Source of the DNA: Cryptomeria japonica
Taxonomy: Eukaryota; Streptophyta; Pinopsida; Cupressales; Cupressaceae
DNA: 64,000 bases
Assembly: GCF_030272615.1 (NCBI RefSeq)
Contig: NC_081410.1
Location: 121,144,640 to 121,208,639, forward strand
Reading direction: 5' to 3'
The notes under the pieces were generated by a model. It saw only the letters and a program-made list of their open reading frames with translations, made no database searches and was not told the DNA's origin. Below, piece by piece: positions 35,111 through 46,247 of the stretch. The position numbers were made by a program, and so were the translations under genes. Within the stretch, counting starts at the first letter, position 1; every line of letters starts with the position of its first letter.

Positions 35111-37629
35111 GGCTTCAATGTGTAAAGGTGCATTATGTGGTTGGCTTACAGAGGCATCATCAGCTTCGGTGAATGTAAGAGAATGTGGAACGGAAAGATA
35201 TCCCACCATGGCTTGAAACTTATCTGCATTCAAATCAGTGGGTACAGAGGTTTCTCTCGAAGTTTTATCAAGTATGGCTTTATGAGAAGGAGAGATACGC
35301 AACAGTTATAGGATTGAGATAAGCGTGAGTGTCTTCCCTAACTGTTCTACTAGGTCGTACTCAGGTTTGGCCGATGAGGAAATGGTGGTTTTAGCTGGAG
35401 CACCTTGCAAGGTGACCTTACCTCGATGAGTTGTGACATTACATTCGAAGGTAGATTCAGAAAAAGTTCCAATGCCTTTTAGGACAACTTTGGCTCTTTG
35501 GGTAGAACTTTCAGGCATTTTGTCCTTTATGATAATAGTAGAAACATAGTTGCCCATCGAAATGTGATTAACGGTTGAATCATAATCATTGGACATTTTG
35601 GTATAATTGGCTTGCTCATATGTGGCTTTGGCTTTTCCCTTGTCATGTTTAGGGAATGGTTCCTTAAACATCTCATGTTCTTGATTAGATGTATGTCCCT
35701 CGATCTCAATATCACCTCTATCAATAAGATCATGTATAATGTTCTTCAAGTGATGGCAATTTCTTGTTTTATGTCCCTTTCTCTTGTGATACTCGTAGTA
35801 CTCTTCGTCATTCCACCAATTTGGTTTGACCTTTGTCTCATATGGAGGATTGTTTGGAATTTTTATTATATTGTTTGCCACCAGCTTCCTAAAAGCTAAC
35901 TCAAGTGGTTCTCCCAATGGGGTGTATTTCCTTTGTGGTTTTGAAGTTCCTTGAGTATTTACTTGGTTGCTTGTAGAAGAACTTGATCCTGAAAGAATAA
36001 TTTTTGGTCTCACTGTGTTAGCATCAACAAGGCCATCATTTACTGTGTTCTTGTTCTTGTTCCAAAACTTGTCCTTTCCTTTAAAATCCTCTTTATTTTC
36101 TTTGAATATATTGATGATTCCTTACTCAATTAAAACCTACTTTTTTGCTAAGCCTTTCTCAATGATGTCCTTGAAAGTGGACAAACAAGCTTTCCTCAAG
36201 TCATAACCAATCTCTCTATTGACATTCTGTGTAAACATCTCTACCATTTTTTTTTTTATGGAATTTTGCAAGAGCACCTGTTGGGTAAATTCCTCCATCT
36301 ATGTAGGAATGATGAAAATGAATCCCCATCTTTCTATTTGGTATTGCACAAAGTGGTAACTAATACATATGTCTCTATGTTATATAAGAAATGTTGTATG
36401 AAAGCTTCTGCTAGATCACCCCATGACTTAATTCCAGGTGGAAGTTGGGAGAACCATTCCATAGCTTGTTCACCTAAGCTTTGTGGAAACAATCTTATCA
36501 AGTATGTTTCTTCTGCTGCTACCTCAATGCAAGCTGTGAAAATTTGTCTTATATGTGCCTTAGGGTCTCCTTTTCCTCTGTATTTACCAAACTTTGTTGT
36601 TACAAAGTGTGTAGGAAATGGAGGCATTGGAATTCTCTTATCAAATGGATAGGGACATATATCTCTCATTGTGTAAGTTGGTTTTGGTGTATTGATGTCC
36701 TCCATCTTCTTTTGTAAGTCTTTTATCTGTTGTTCCAAATTGTTTTTGGGTGGAGACCGACTTCTTGGACCATATCTCATGCCTGAGCCACCAGGTGGAG
36801 GAGGAGGATGCTGCATATATGGATGGTATTGATCATAAAAATGCTCATATGGAGGAGTTCTATAATGATAATGCGTGTAGGGACCACTTGATATAGGGTC
36901 ATAAGGCCTATCATGACTTTTCTCTTGTGTGTTGCCCCCAAATTTGACACGGGGTTTTCTTGTGTCCAAATTTTGAGCATGCCTCTGGATATCCAATTGG
37001 TTTTGAGGTTGGTCCTTAGCATTGGTATGCAATTGAGTGTATTTATCCGCATAATATTTTCATAAAGGTATGCATAGACGGAGTTGTTCATGAGATGTTC
37101 TTTCGTGAGTATCATAAGCTTGACCATGTGTATTTGGGATCTCTGGTTTTTGAAACAAGGATGATGGTGACTCAGGCACAAAATGTGGTCCTCTAGTACC
37201 TCCACTATTAGGTCTCCTTTGATCCATGTTGAGTTGGCTTTATTGAATAGGTCGATTTTCCACTATTTGGGACATGTCAAAATCATGAGGTATCTTAGCT
37301 CCACTTTGTGCCATCACTTGTAGGAAGTATTGTCTATCTCTTCTCATGATCTCTTCAACCAATCTATTAAAATGGGGATCCATGATTGAGTCTTCCACTT
37401 CTACTGAATGCATCAAAATGTTGTCCACATTGTCATTTTGTGCATCGTTGTTGTTTGTATCATCCAGGTTCTCAACATTCTAAATGTTTCTATAGATGTC
37501 CATGTCAGGTAATGTGGTATGATAAGAATTGAAAAAGATATCATTATCGTACTCATAGCCACTCATGTTTGCAAACTCTTGAGCCTCTTTAGCTTCTCTC
37601 CTAGATTTTTGGGAACGGGTTTCAACCAT
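35111..37629 (-). pseudogene. Gag of element B
   Basis: The start is ATG 37629, reading MVETRSQKSRREAKEAQEF. An N-terminal block has RRDRQYFLQVMAQSGAKIPH (37350-37270), as in element C. A proline/tyrosine-rich stretch (about 36900-36780, with PPPPPGG) precedes the capsid-like retrotransposon gag domain: FGKYRGKGDPKAHIRQIFTA, then GEQAMEWFSQLPPGIKSWGD near 36470. After shifts comes a degraded zinc knuckle, YEYHKRKGHKTRNCHHLKN (35770), whose first Cys is Tyr. The C-terminal part ends in KFQAMVGYLSVPHSLTF before protease. Gag would form the particle that holds the RNA. Several stops and shifts make it inactive. Confidence 0.85.
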
Positions 37630-38089
37630 GAACTAGGTCTTGACCAAGATGTGTAAGACTAGATGAAAATGGAAAGAGTATAGAAGAACAAGAGTTGGAT
37701 GGAATGTAAATGAATCTGAGGTGTACTTGTAATGTCCAAAGTGTAAAACCAAGTATGTATGTAGTAGAGTAGGTGTGACTTCCAAAGAGATGATAGATCT
37801 CTTGATGAGGTAAGTTGACCTTGACTCTAAGTAAGACCAAATGAGACCCAAAGGTGATAGACCTTGATGAGGGACCACTTAGCAAAATGTTGTTGTATGT
37901 ATTGTGTTGACAAAGCAAGATGAGGACAAGCAGGTGACCTTTTGACTCAAGTTTAGACAAATGTGAATGTAATGCAAGGTGTAAGGCAATGATGAACTTT
38001 GTGAGACCCAAAAATAGGTTGAATTCTAGATGAAAACCCGGATAAATAACCTAGGAAGCTCAAGAATTCTGAAATTGATTGCTCTTGTT

Positions 38090-38335
38090 TGTTGGACTCT
38101 AAATTTTCCCAATACCGAACACAGACTTTCCTGTATACTTCACAGACACGGTTACCCAACACATACTTGACTAGATACTGCACAAACGCGTTTCTGAAGA
38201 TCTTGTGAATACAGTTTGCTACGATGACACATTCATGTTTCTATCCTACACAGATACGGTTACAGGACACATACATGTTTCTGTCAGACACATAGGTGTT
38301 TCTATCAGACACATACGTGTTTCCAAAATCTGAGT
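38090..38335 (-). repeat. CACAGACACGG/CACATACGTG motif cluster, distal, element B
   Basis: Nine or so variants of ACACA(G/T)A(C/T)(A/G)(C/T)G(G/T)TT: CACAGACACGGTT, CACAGATACGGTT, CACATACATGTTTC, CACATACGTGTTTC. Spacing is irregular, with unlike sequence between. Confidence 0.75.
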
Positions 38336-39519
38336 GCAATTTTTCCAATTTTTAAAGTTGTTGTTGCGACCAAATCTTAATTTTTGACCATTTTTTGTGA
38401 CAAGAGAATATAATATTGATGAGGACTCTATGTTTGCAGGTGTTTAGACTCAAAATGACTCAAAGGAAAGTGTGTTGTTTGATGTAAAAATGTTTTGCAT
38501 ACACTTGAAGACACAAAAGACACAAAGTTTTGATGTTTGATGTTGATTATTTGAACGTTTAAAAGAAGACAAGCACAATTCCTATGGTTGGCCAGGACAA
38601 TAGTTGTTGATCTCACATGGGGTTTCCCCCGAGGCTACGCTATTCAAAGCAGATACTTAGATGCTTGACCCCACTGGCTCCACCCTCGACACTCACTTCT
38701 CTGAGGTAGCCAAGCACGAGTCCCCATGAAAACTCCTCGTGGAGAACTTTGTATCTCTACTAAGAACCGTATGTGTGTGGGTCGCTCCAGAGGTCTGAAC
38801 TCCTGTCCCAACAACTAGAAGGATTTTAGCTTTCTAAAACAAAAAGGTGCTAGTAAGGGCATCCGCTCGTGTGCCCATACATGTGGCACTTTCAGCTCTA
38901 TAAATACAGAAGGCTCTCAACCAGTAGGGGTTATGCCCTACTATTGATCAAATAAATTTGATCAAATGGGTTTATGGGGAGACATATTGTCGGTATGAAC
39001 TAATCAACACATGTTACCCATGGCTTTCACCATGAATACAGTTATTTATACTGGTTCGAAAGAGTGGGGTTTGCCTCGCTACCACTTGGGTCGTTCCCTC
39101 CTCACTAGTAGTCCTAGTGACCAAATGGGGAGGCAGACCCTCTAGAGATTAAACAAAAAGAGCCTATTACTTAAGACACAAAAAGACACTAGTTCAATTT
39201 TAGTGTACCAATTGAAGTGTTTTCTAATCTATGAAAACAAGGCACACAATGAAAAATCAAAAGAAAACCCTTGCCAAGATCCTGCAACAAGGATTTGTTA
39301 GTAGTTTGGGTTGTTTCAAATGATTACCCCTTCCTACAAGCAAACAAGTTAGGTAAATTTTAGATCCAAAAGACTGTGAAATAGGGGCTTTCGATAATGT
39401 GATTCATTTCAAAGACAAGCTACACCAATTGGGTAGCTAGATCATAAGATATTAGCTCGAATAAACCAGATCTGAAATAAAAAATGACGACACTAAATGA
39501 CGAAACAAAAATCGAAAAC

Positions 39520-39810
39520 TGCAAAACCGAACACAGACGCGATTATGCTCTACATAGATGTGGTTCTGCAACACAGACGCAGTTCTAGACCCCACATACA
39601 CGATTCTGCAATACAAACGCAGTTAAAATGAACACAGACGTGATTATATCTCATAGGTGTGATTAAATCACCCACATACGCGCCTATAATGAAATCCTGC
39701 AATTTGGAAAATGAAAATATTATCAGAGATACAGACAGGATTCAAAGGTGCATAGATGTAGCAAAAAAACAAAATCATGATTCCAAAAGGTGCAGACGCA
39801 AAAAGTTGAA
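39520..39810 (-). repeat. ACACAGACGCGATT motif cluster, proximal, element B
   Basis: About ten variants: ACACAGACGCGATT, ACATAGATGTGGTT, ACACAGACGCAGTT, ACATACACGATT, ACACAGACGTGATT, ACATACGCGCC. The same family as the distal cluster 1.2 kb away, next to the primer site and LTR. Confidence 0.8.
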
Positions 39811-39889
39811 ATGTTGTCAGAAAATATTAGATCTACAACTTTAAAAATACAAAATCTGCAACAAAAGATGTTAAATGTAAAAGGGACAA

Positions 39890-39909
39890 GAGTCCCACTA
39901 GGCGTGCCA
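39890..39909 (-). other. Primer-binding-site-like sequence of element B
   Basis: In sense TGGCACGCCTAGTGGGACTC, three bases from the LTR end. It begins with TGG and fits tRNA-Lys(CUU) at about 14 of 20 positions, so the tRNA is uncertain. It sets B's 5' LTR as 39913-40703. Confidence 0.55.
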
Positions 39910-39912
39910 AAA

Positions 39913-40703
39913 TGTTTATGGTGAAAAGTGGATAGTGGAAACAACAATATTGAAAGACTAAATGAATTCAACCACAAAACCCTAGCCTAACAATAACAAA
40001 GATCCACCATAACATGTGAAGATTACCTAAGACAATGCAAATCAACAAAATCACAAATATTATACCATCACATGTCCACTAGGGTTTGAATCTCCATTCT
40101 TCCTATCTCCATTGATCTTGTTTGATATATTTACTCTCAGATTTTATGTGTGCACAAGAGCTCAACAAAGAACGAAAATGTGGTTGATAGCTTGATCACA
40201 AAAAGGCTTGATTGCATACGATTGATTAGAATGCTAGGTGCTTAGGAGGATTGATAATGAAAGAAGCATCCTCTTATATAGATAACACTTTAGGAAATGG
40301 AGGGATAAGATTAAGAGGTGTAAAAGATAGATGGCCGGCTAGGATTAGAGGGTAGGTAGAAGAAATAAGAAAATAATGAGAGGATAGGTAGTGTAGGAAT
40401 TAAGAGATGAAGGACATGTGTCATGGGTAGAAAAGGCTAATGAATTAATTAAATAAATAAAGATTTATTTAATTGAGAGAGGAAGTGGGATCAATTAAAT
40501 AAATAAAATATTTATTTAATCCAGGAAAAGGAAAATTCAAATAAATAAATGTATTTATTTGATTAAGGAAAAAGGCTAGAAAAGGATGAATGAATTAATT
40601 AAATAAATAAAGATTTATTTAATTAATAGAAGAATTAGGCTTAAAATAATTAAATAAATAAAAATATTTATTTAATTAGACATGACAATTTTAGGTGTCT
40701 ACA
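39913..40703 (-). repeat. 5' LTR of element B with palindromic AT-rich U3
   Basis: About 791 bases, plus strand from TGTTTATGG to GTGTCTACA. A TATA box (sense ATATAAGAGG) lies near 40272-40282. The first part in sense contains five copies of an AT-rich palindrome, ATTAAATAAATA(A)-TATTTATTTAAT, at about 40445, 40493, 40536, 40593 and 40648. No second copy of this LTR is in the window. Its right edge abuts the GH28 pseudogene. Confidence 0.7.
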
Positions 40704-41215
40704 ATTATCATTCATCATGTTACTAGAGAAACACCCACAAGTGTTGGTCTTGCTTTAGATGTCTGGGGGAATCACAGATGTGCAAGTTGAAAACTTTAAT
40801 GTAATAATTCAAGATATGGTATCAGGTTGAAAACTGCTCCAAGTAGGGGTGGATATATCAAAGATATCTTCATATCCAAGGTGACATTGAAAGATGTGCA
40901 AATTGTATTTGCCTTTACAGGGTCCTATGGTGACCATCCTGATAACAACTATGATCCAAGTGCCCTTCCAAATGTTGATAGGATAAACTTTACAGACATT
41001 GTAGGAGATAATATCAAAACTGCAGGTTACATGGAGGGAATTCAAAAATGTTCATTCACAAGGATTTGTCTGTCAAATATTTCCTTCAATGTCACTTCAA
41101 AATTTGCCTGGTTCAAATGTTTATGGCTTCTCAGAGTTTGTCTTTCCACTTCCATGTTCACAACTCCAAAACCCAATCCCTGACAGCTCATCATTTTGTC
41201 TATCTTATTTTATCA
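40704..41215 (+). pseudogene. GH28 polygalacturonase-like gene fragment, C-terminal exon
   Basis: This encodes the C-terminal part of a plant cell-wall pectin-cleaving enzyme family. Readable blocks in order: IIIHHVTRETPTSVGLAL, then MSGGITDVQVENFN, SRYGIRLKTAPSRGGYIKD, VTLKDVQIVFAFTGSYGDHP, NNYDPSALPNVDRINF and ICLSNISFNVTSKFAW. In another frame come NVYGFSEFVFPLPCSQ. At least three small indels (near 40753, 40802 and 41113) shift the frame, so it is a pseudogene. The 5' part and the catalytic core are missing: the LTR of B begins exactly at 40703/40704, inside the exon. This is the only host-gene-like sequence in the window. Confidence 0.85.
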
Positions 41216-42183
41216 TTCCAAGAAAAGATATCTAAACAATCTGCACATATTGTTTGTGGTTGATTTTATCCTCTTTGGTTTAGGCTAATCCCATTCTTCA
41301 TTTTTGCAATGCCTTTTTTACTATATTATGTAGGCAATAGTGTCCATAGCATTCAAATTTATATTGAACTATTTACTACATTCATCTTTATTTCTATCTA
41401 ATAGATTTAAGCTCTTCCCTTACAATTAAACCCTACATGCCTGCATTTATTCTTACCAAATAGGCCTTCCAATTGAAATACTGGCATTAGAGATTTTCTC
41501 TCAAAACCATACAACCCTTTTGACTGAAACTTTGGCACTGAAGGCTCCCTTTTAAACAGTATTAAGTAAGATGCTTCTTGTGCCATCTCAACAATGAGTT
41601 AGAAATCTACTAAAATTCATGTATGCACACTTTTAATGAGTTTCTTGTAAAAAATGGAGAATCGTTGCCCTTTGGGTATCAGTATTTGGTGGTTGGATTA
41701 TTTTTTGCATATTCATTTATTGCTGGTAAGCAAGAGCTAGCAGCTTAAATTTAGCTATAGAACTCTTCAAATTATGTGTAATCCTCCTATTGGGTTTGAT
41801 GCCATCATGTACAACATCATTTTTAATTTAATTTTGATACCTCCAAGGTGATTTTTGAACTATTGAACACCTCATCAAATTCAAATGGACTTGTGAATTA
41901 TGAGATTAGATACTCGTCGGTAAATCTTCTAAGTGTTGTCTTGTAATTTGGATGATTTTTGAACTATTGAACACCTAACCAGATCTTGTGTTGGTCTTCT
42001 AACTTTGAATTACATTTATAGTTAAACTAACACAACGTTCAATTCCTATGGAGTGTCGTGCTTTATACTAATATAGTTTAAATCTCCACTTGAGACAGAC
42101 CAGAGAAAAGGTACCAGCTTATGTATTTTGGAAATCAATGAATGAAAATGACTAAATATACTACCAATTGATGGTAATTAACG
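41216..42183. other. Sequence between the GH28 remnant and element D, no gene seen
   Basis: AT-rich, possibly former 3' flank of the GH28 gene. The last 60 bases contain AAAATGACTAAATATACTACC, similar to the ATGACTAAAT repeats on the other side of element D. The D insertion therefore lies within that repeat region. Confidence 0.5.
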
Positions 42184-42188
42184 ATTAC
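42184..42188. other. Target-site duplication of element D, left
   Basis: ATTAC directly left of the LTR, repeated at 53160-53164 directly right of the other LTR. Five bases is the usual length for Ty3 integrases. Confidence 0.9.
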
Positions 42189-43407
42189 TATCTACCCCAA
42201 CTATAATGACAATAATACCTCTAATTGAAATCTCAATCTGAAGTTTGGACATTCATATGGTAGAGTTTACTATTCTCATGGCTGGTGTTCATTTAGTTGT
42301 CAATCCAGGAACGTAAAACTTGAAATGGGTCTGCAATATATATGCACTAAGCTCCTTAAATGATTATTCTTAATTACTGTAAGAAAGGTAGGAATGGAAA
42401 TCATAAAGACTAAATGAAAGCTTTTCAAAACTCTACTGAAATGAACTAATGGAAATAACAGAAATCACACCTTTCTGCCTTGGCTGCAGGAACAGTCAAA
42501 GGATCTATTTCCAGTGGCTGCAAGAACAACCCAGTTATGAACTTCTACTGCAACTAAGTAAAAACTAACTTCAATAATCATAAACATGGGATCACTCACC
42601 AAGTGGGCCCCCTTGGATGAGTGATATCAAACTCTCAGCAAAGAACTCTTAATAGATCAGAATAAGATATTTTTATTCATTTCTTCCTGAAGGACGATTA
42701 CATATTCAAAAAGAGAAAATTCAGAATACTTGACAAAAACTCTGCTCAATCCCTTTCCATTCTATCTAACTCTCAGAAAAGAAGGAAGAGCTTATTATAA
42801 AGAAAAGACAAACTACAATGGATAACTCCAATTATGCCCAGAAGAAAAGGCGGATCGTTGTCAGATGAAGGGGATAACAGAGAGCTTGGTTGCAGGAACT
42901 GTGGATCTGAAACTGAACCACAGTCTTTGCACACCAAAGAGATATTTTGTAGATTAAACATGCACCGGAGTTAAACTCCCATGGTGAAGTACAACTACTC
43001 TGATTATGCCATAGATCGCGCTCGCTTGAATCTCCTTCAATTTGACCTCCAGCTATCTGACGTGATTCTCCAGTCCTTAGGTGCGAAAGAGAATTCTCCA
43101 CCGCAGCATCAATTATTATCTGCACTAAAACAGAAACAATATACAAGGACATGCATATGTATCTTACTTAACTAATACATTCATTAATTCACATATGAAA
43201 TCATCCTAAATAATCCGCATATCATAGGGACAAACCATTTGGCTGCAGGAATTAATAGACAAGGCTCAAACATGATTTCTTAAGTTCAGTTTTAAAACAT
43301 GGATTACATATAGTCAATTCACAATATTTTACTATCACAATGCAACCCAAAAGATACCAAAAACCTAAGAGTCCTGATAAAAAACATGTCAATACACCGA
43401 CTTATCA
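42189..43407 (-). repeat. 3' LTR of element D
   Basis: 1219 bases, plus strand from TATCTACCCC to GACTTATCA (the first TG is mutated to TA). It matches 51923-53159 with scattered substitutions. It has four more bases in one AAT run near 42212 and lacks a 22-bp duplication that the other LTR has near 52975. Confidence 0.95.
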
Positions 43408-43422
43408 TGCCCCCCAACTTTA
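43408..43422 (-). other. Polypurine tract of element D
   Basis: In sense AAAGTTGGGGGGCA directly precedes the LTR start TGATAAG. The last codons of the extra ORF overlap it. Confidence 0.8.
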
Positions 43423-45807
43423 AGGGTTTGTTGCTCCTGCAGCAAAAGGAAAATTTCTGATTTTTGCTGAAACTTTGAAATCACCAACAGTGTCCTGTCT
43501 GATTCCCTTGGAAGACAAATTCCAATAAAATCTCTTCATTTTCTCCAACCTGGACCATCTAGTTGTTTCTTCAACATCTACATCATAATTTTGTTCTGTT
43601 GGTTGGCATGCCAAAAGTGGCCACATTAGGATAGGAGGCTGAAAGATTAATGGTAACCAATTATTGGATTTCTCCCTTCCTAGTTGTATGTACTTGGAGG
43701 CTCTCTGTATAGCTGCATGAAAATTCTGTAATGAGTAGGGTTCTCCCAGTTTTAAATGATCTGGTAGATTATTCCAGCGTTGAGTTAGTCCCTCTAGTGT
43801 TGTTGTCCTATGGGTTTGAACTAATTGCTCATACGCTTGATGGACTTCCTCTCTCATTGGAAGTACTATCTTACTAACATCATCCCTTATTAGCAACTTT
43901 TGCCAATCATAATACAGAACCCTGGGTGCTTCTGATTCCCTCCTCAATGGCAATGGATAGTCAAGTTCCAATTTTTCAAACTCCCTAGCTTGTGGTCCTA
44001 TAATCATTTCATTTTGTATCCAAGACATTAGAGCTCTGAGATGGATATCCCCAATGTACAACAAAGGATTCCATTCTCTGTCCTAGGGTACAACATAATT
44101 ATGTAAATATAATTCACATAACAGGTTCCTTACAGAATGTGGGGAGGTTTGATAAGCATGATAGAATTCCTCAGGTGTTTCCAAGGATGGATTAAGGTCC
44201 CTTACTATATGGTTTAATCTGAAATTTAGATACTGTTATTTCAAGTGCATTGCATAAATTCTTGGGGGAGCCCTACACTACATTATCTCAGGAACCATAC
44301 CATAGATCTCTTCTACCTTAGTCTCCAATTCTTTAATTCTATTATTTTTCTTCTCAATCTCTTTTTGTTGCTTATTAATTATTCCTTGCAACCTATCCTT
44401 CTCCATTTCCCATTGCCTAAAGAATGTTAAAGAAATTGATAAGCTAGTTAGGGATGAAGGAGTTCTTATGGGTCCTACCTTAGACCTTGGGATTTCTTCA
44501 ATAACTTCCTCATTCTGGATTGGCATATTTCCCACATTTTCTTCAGGTTGTTGTGGAACATCATTAATAATCTCCTCAAATTGCAATGCCACTGAAGCAA
44601 GATTTGCAAGCTTATCCATTACAATTTCTTCCTGAATTGCTTCTTGGATTTTTTCTCCTGCGGGATTTTCTTGAATTTCCTCTTCTGCAGCATTTTCTTG
44701 AATTTCCTCTTCTGTAGGGTTTTCTTGAATTTCCTTTTCTACAGCATCTTCTTCTTCTGAAGTTTCTACTGCAATCACCTCTGTTGGCTTACTCACTAGT
44801 TGAGTCTTCTGTGTCCTCCTTCTTGTTCTCCTAACATAAACTTTTGAAATAGACGTAGGAGTTTTTGTTTTTGCTCGACGCCTCTTGGCTGTAGGAGGGA
44901 TATGCACTTCCTGCGGCCGGATAACAAATTCTTCCTCTGACTCCTCCTTTTCCAATTCTTTTCCTTCCCTCTGCAAAATAGGCGAACCTCCTTGAAGAGA
45001 GGTAGAGGGTTGTCCTTCGATTGGCTCCACTTCAACATTTTCTTCTAAAATCATTGCAGCTCCTTCAGCAACCAGCAAACCTTCATCTTCACTAGAAAGA
45101 CCTTCTGCAACTATCTCTTCTTGAACTGGCAGATTATTTTCAATAGGGTCTTCATTTACCCTAAATTGCAGAATATCTTCAAACACACCCCATTCCATCT
45201 GTGAAACATCTCTTAGGGACCGTTGTACCAGCAACTTCACCAGTCCATGATGGCTAACAGAGCGATTTCCATATCTTCTAGTCTCCTTAGCACTTATAGA
45301 AATGAGATGATACAAGAAATTTGGGACATTAACTCGCCGGTCATGATGCAGATGACTGAGAAACTTGAAGTGAGGCGAATGGAGATTTGAATACCGTCCT
45401 TCACAGGTAATATATTTCATAATATACAGAGCTACCTGAGGCCAATGTGCTGGCAAAGAAACCCTTCTAGTCCCTTGCCTATCCACCATTAAGGGTCTAT
45501 CTGTAGAAATTGTGAACTTTGCCCTGGCACTACTTGCATCCTTCGATTCTGGAAAGAGTTCTCCTTCCTGCAGCAACCCTGTGACCTCTGCAATTCGTTG
45601 CTTTGTAGCAATTACCCTCAACCCCTTAACTGTAGCTTCTCTTTCATCAAAAGAATGCATAAATTCCACAGCTATTTCGTCATTGAAATCCCTAATCTTC
45701 AAAAAATAATCTAGCCAGCCGTGGTTTTGGAAATAATGTACACAAACAACATTCTGCAGCAACCCTTCATGTACAGTCAGTTCATGGCGAATCAGATCAC
45801 CTCCCAT
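43420..45807 (-). pseudogene. Extra ORF of element D (about 795 codons, unknown function)
   Basis: A single frame from ATG 45807 to TAA at 43420, broken only by TAG (44278), TAA (44236) and TAG (44083), with no indel. Residues 1-200 form a domain with HYFQNHGWLDYFLKI, GLRVIATKQRIAEVTGLLQE, IMKYITCEGRY and HFKFLSHLHHDRRVNVPNFL; the last two match the third ORF of the LINE at 2532-4233. Then come an acidic region, a basic AKRRRAKTKT / RRTRRRTQK patch (possible nuclear signal, residues about 300-335), a Glu-rich repeat (EEEIQEN units), and a coiled coil (KQQKEIEKKNNRIKELETK, about 475-495). A C-terminal domain follows, with RALMSWIQNEMI and LEKMKRFYWNL. No signal peptide or clear membrane segment is seen, so an envelope role is not supported despite the env-like position. 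Confidence 0.75.
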
Positions 45808-46247
45808 TTTTTACTTTGATACTTCCGCAACTTCACCAAAATGTTTGACAGATTCACAAAGGCTAAAATCTGCATAGCTTAAATTTGGCGGCAGAACTTA
45901 TTATTCACTCGCGTGAAATAATAATTATCATAAGTAATGTCAGTTAGGAAATCAGTTCGGGATAATAAATCTTACTGGGAAAAAGGACCATAAAGTACCC
46001 CCCCCAACTTAACCTAGCATGTGTCCACACAGGCTGACGAGATATCGGGTTTGAAGCAGATTAAAACAAGATTAAAATCATAATGAACTAATAAATGCAA
46101 AATTAAAATAAAGTACAATATACACGTACCTGCAATTGGGCGAAAATGATGGCGAAATGAAATGAAGTGACAGATAAGAGAGTGGGATGGAATGTAGTGG
46201 ATGGAACTTTATGTATGGAGAACAATATTTCACATGGAAATATTTGA
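45808..46247 (-). other. Spacer between integrase and extra ORF of element D with internal polypurine tract
   Basis: Untranslated, AT-rich. At 45998-46010 the minus strand reads AAGTTGGGGGGGG, almost the same as the polypurine tract beside the 3' LTR (AAAGTTGGGGGG). Confidence 0.6.

Larger units (their letters stand above)
37630..39889 (-). other. Leader of element B
   Basis: No gene is seen. It holds two motif clusters (see separate entries) around a middle part with CCCCCGAGGCTACGC (38628) and TTGGGTCGTTCCCTCCTC (39085), the latter shared with A. Minus-strand ORFs at 37633-38011 are low-complexity and not supported as genes. Confidence 0.6.
28597..40703 (-). mobile_element. Element B: Tat-like Ty3 retrotransposon with full gag-pol, chimeric ends
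   Basis: Minus-strand order: LTR 39913-40703, primer-like site, leader with motif clusters, gag, protease, G-patch-like region, RT, RNase H, second RNase H, integrase, 3' region. The 3' LTR position is occupied by the A-type LTR (27185-28596). That LTR is longer than, and different in sequence from, B's 5' LTR, though both start TGTAGACA. The copy is therefore probably a recombinant between two related elements. Coding parts carry many stops and shifts. Confidence 0.75.

Noticed and set aside
37633-38011. Minus-strand ORFs of 81 and 129 residues upstream of gag B
   Set aside because: Ser/Leu/His-rich low-complexity frames in the leader, overlapping each other, without homology to C or A.
40704-41215. 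Functional polygalacturonase gene
   Set aside because: Several frameshifts, only the C-terminal part is present, and there is an LTR at its start.
43420-44064. Element D's extra ORF as an envelope gene
   Set aside because: No signal peptide, cleavage site or convincing membrane helix is visible. Only the mildly hydrophobic PLIFQPPILMWPLLAC stretch is present.
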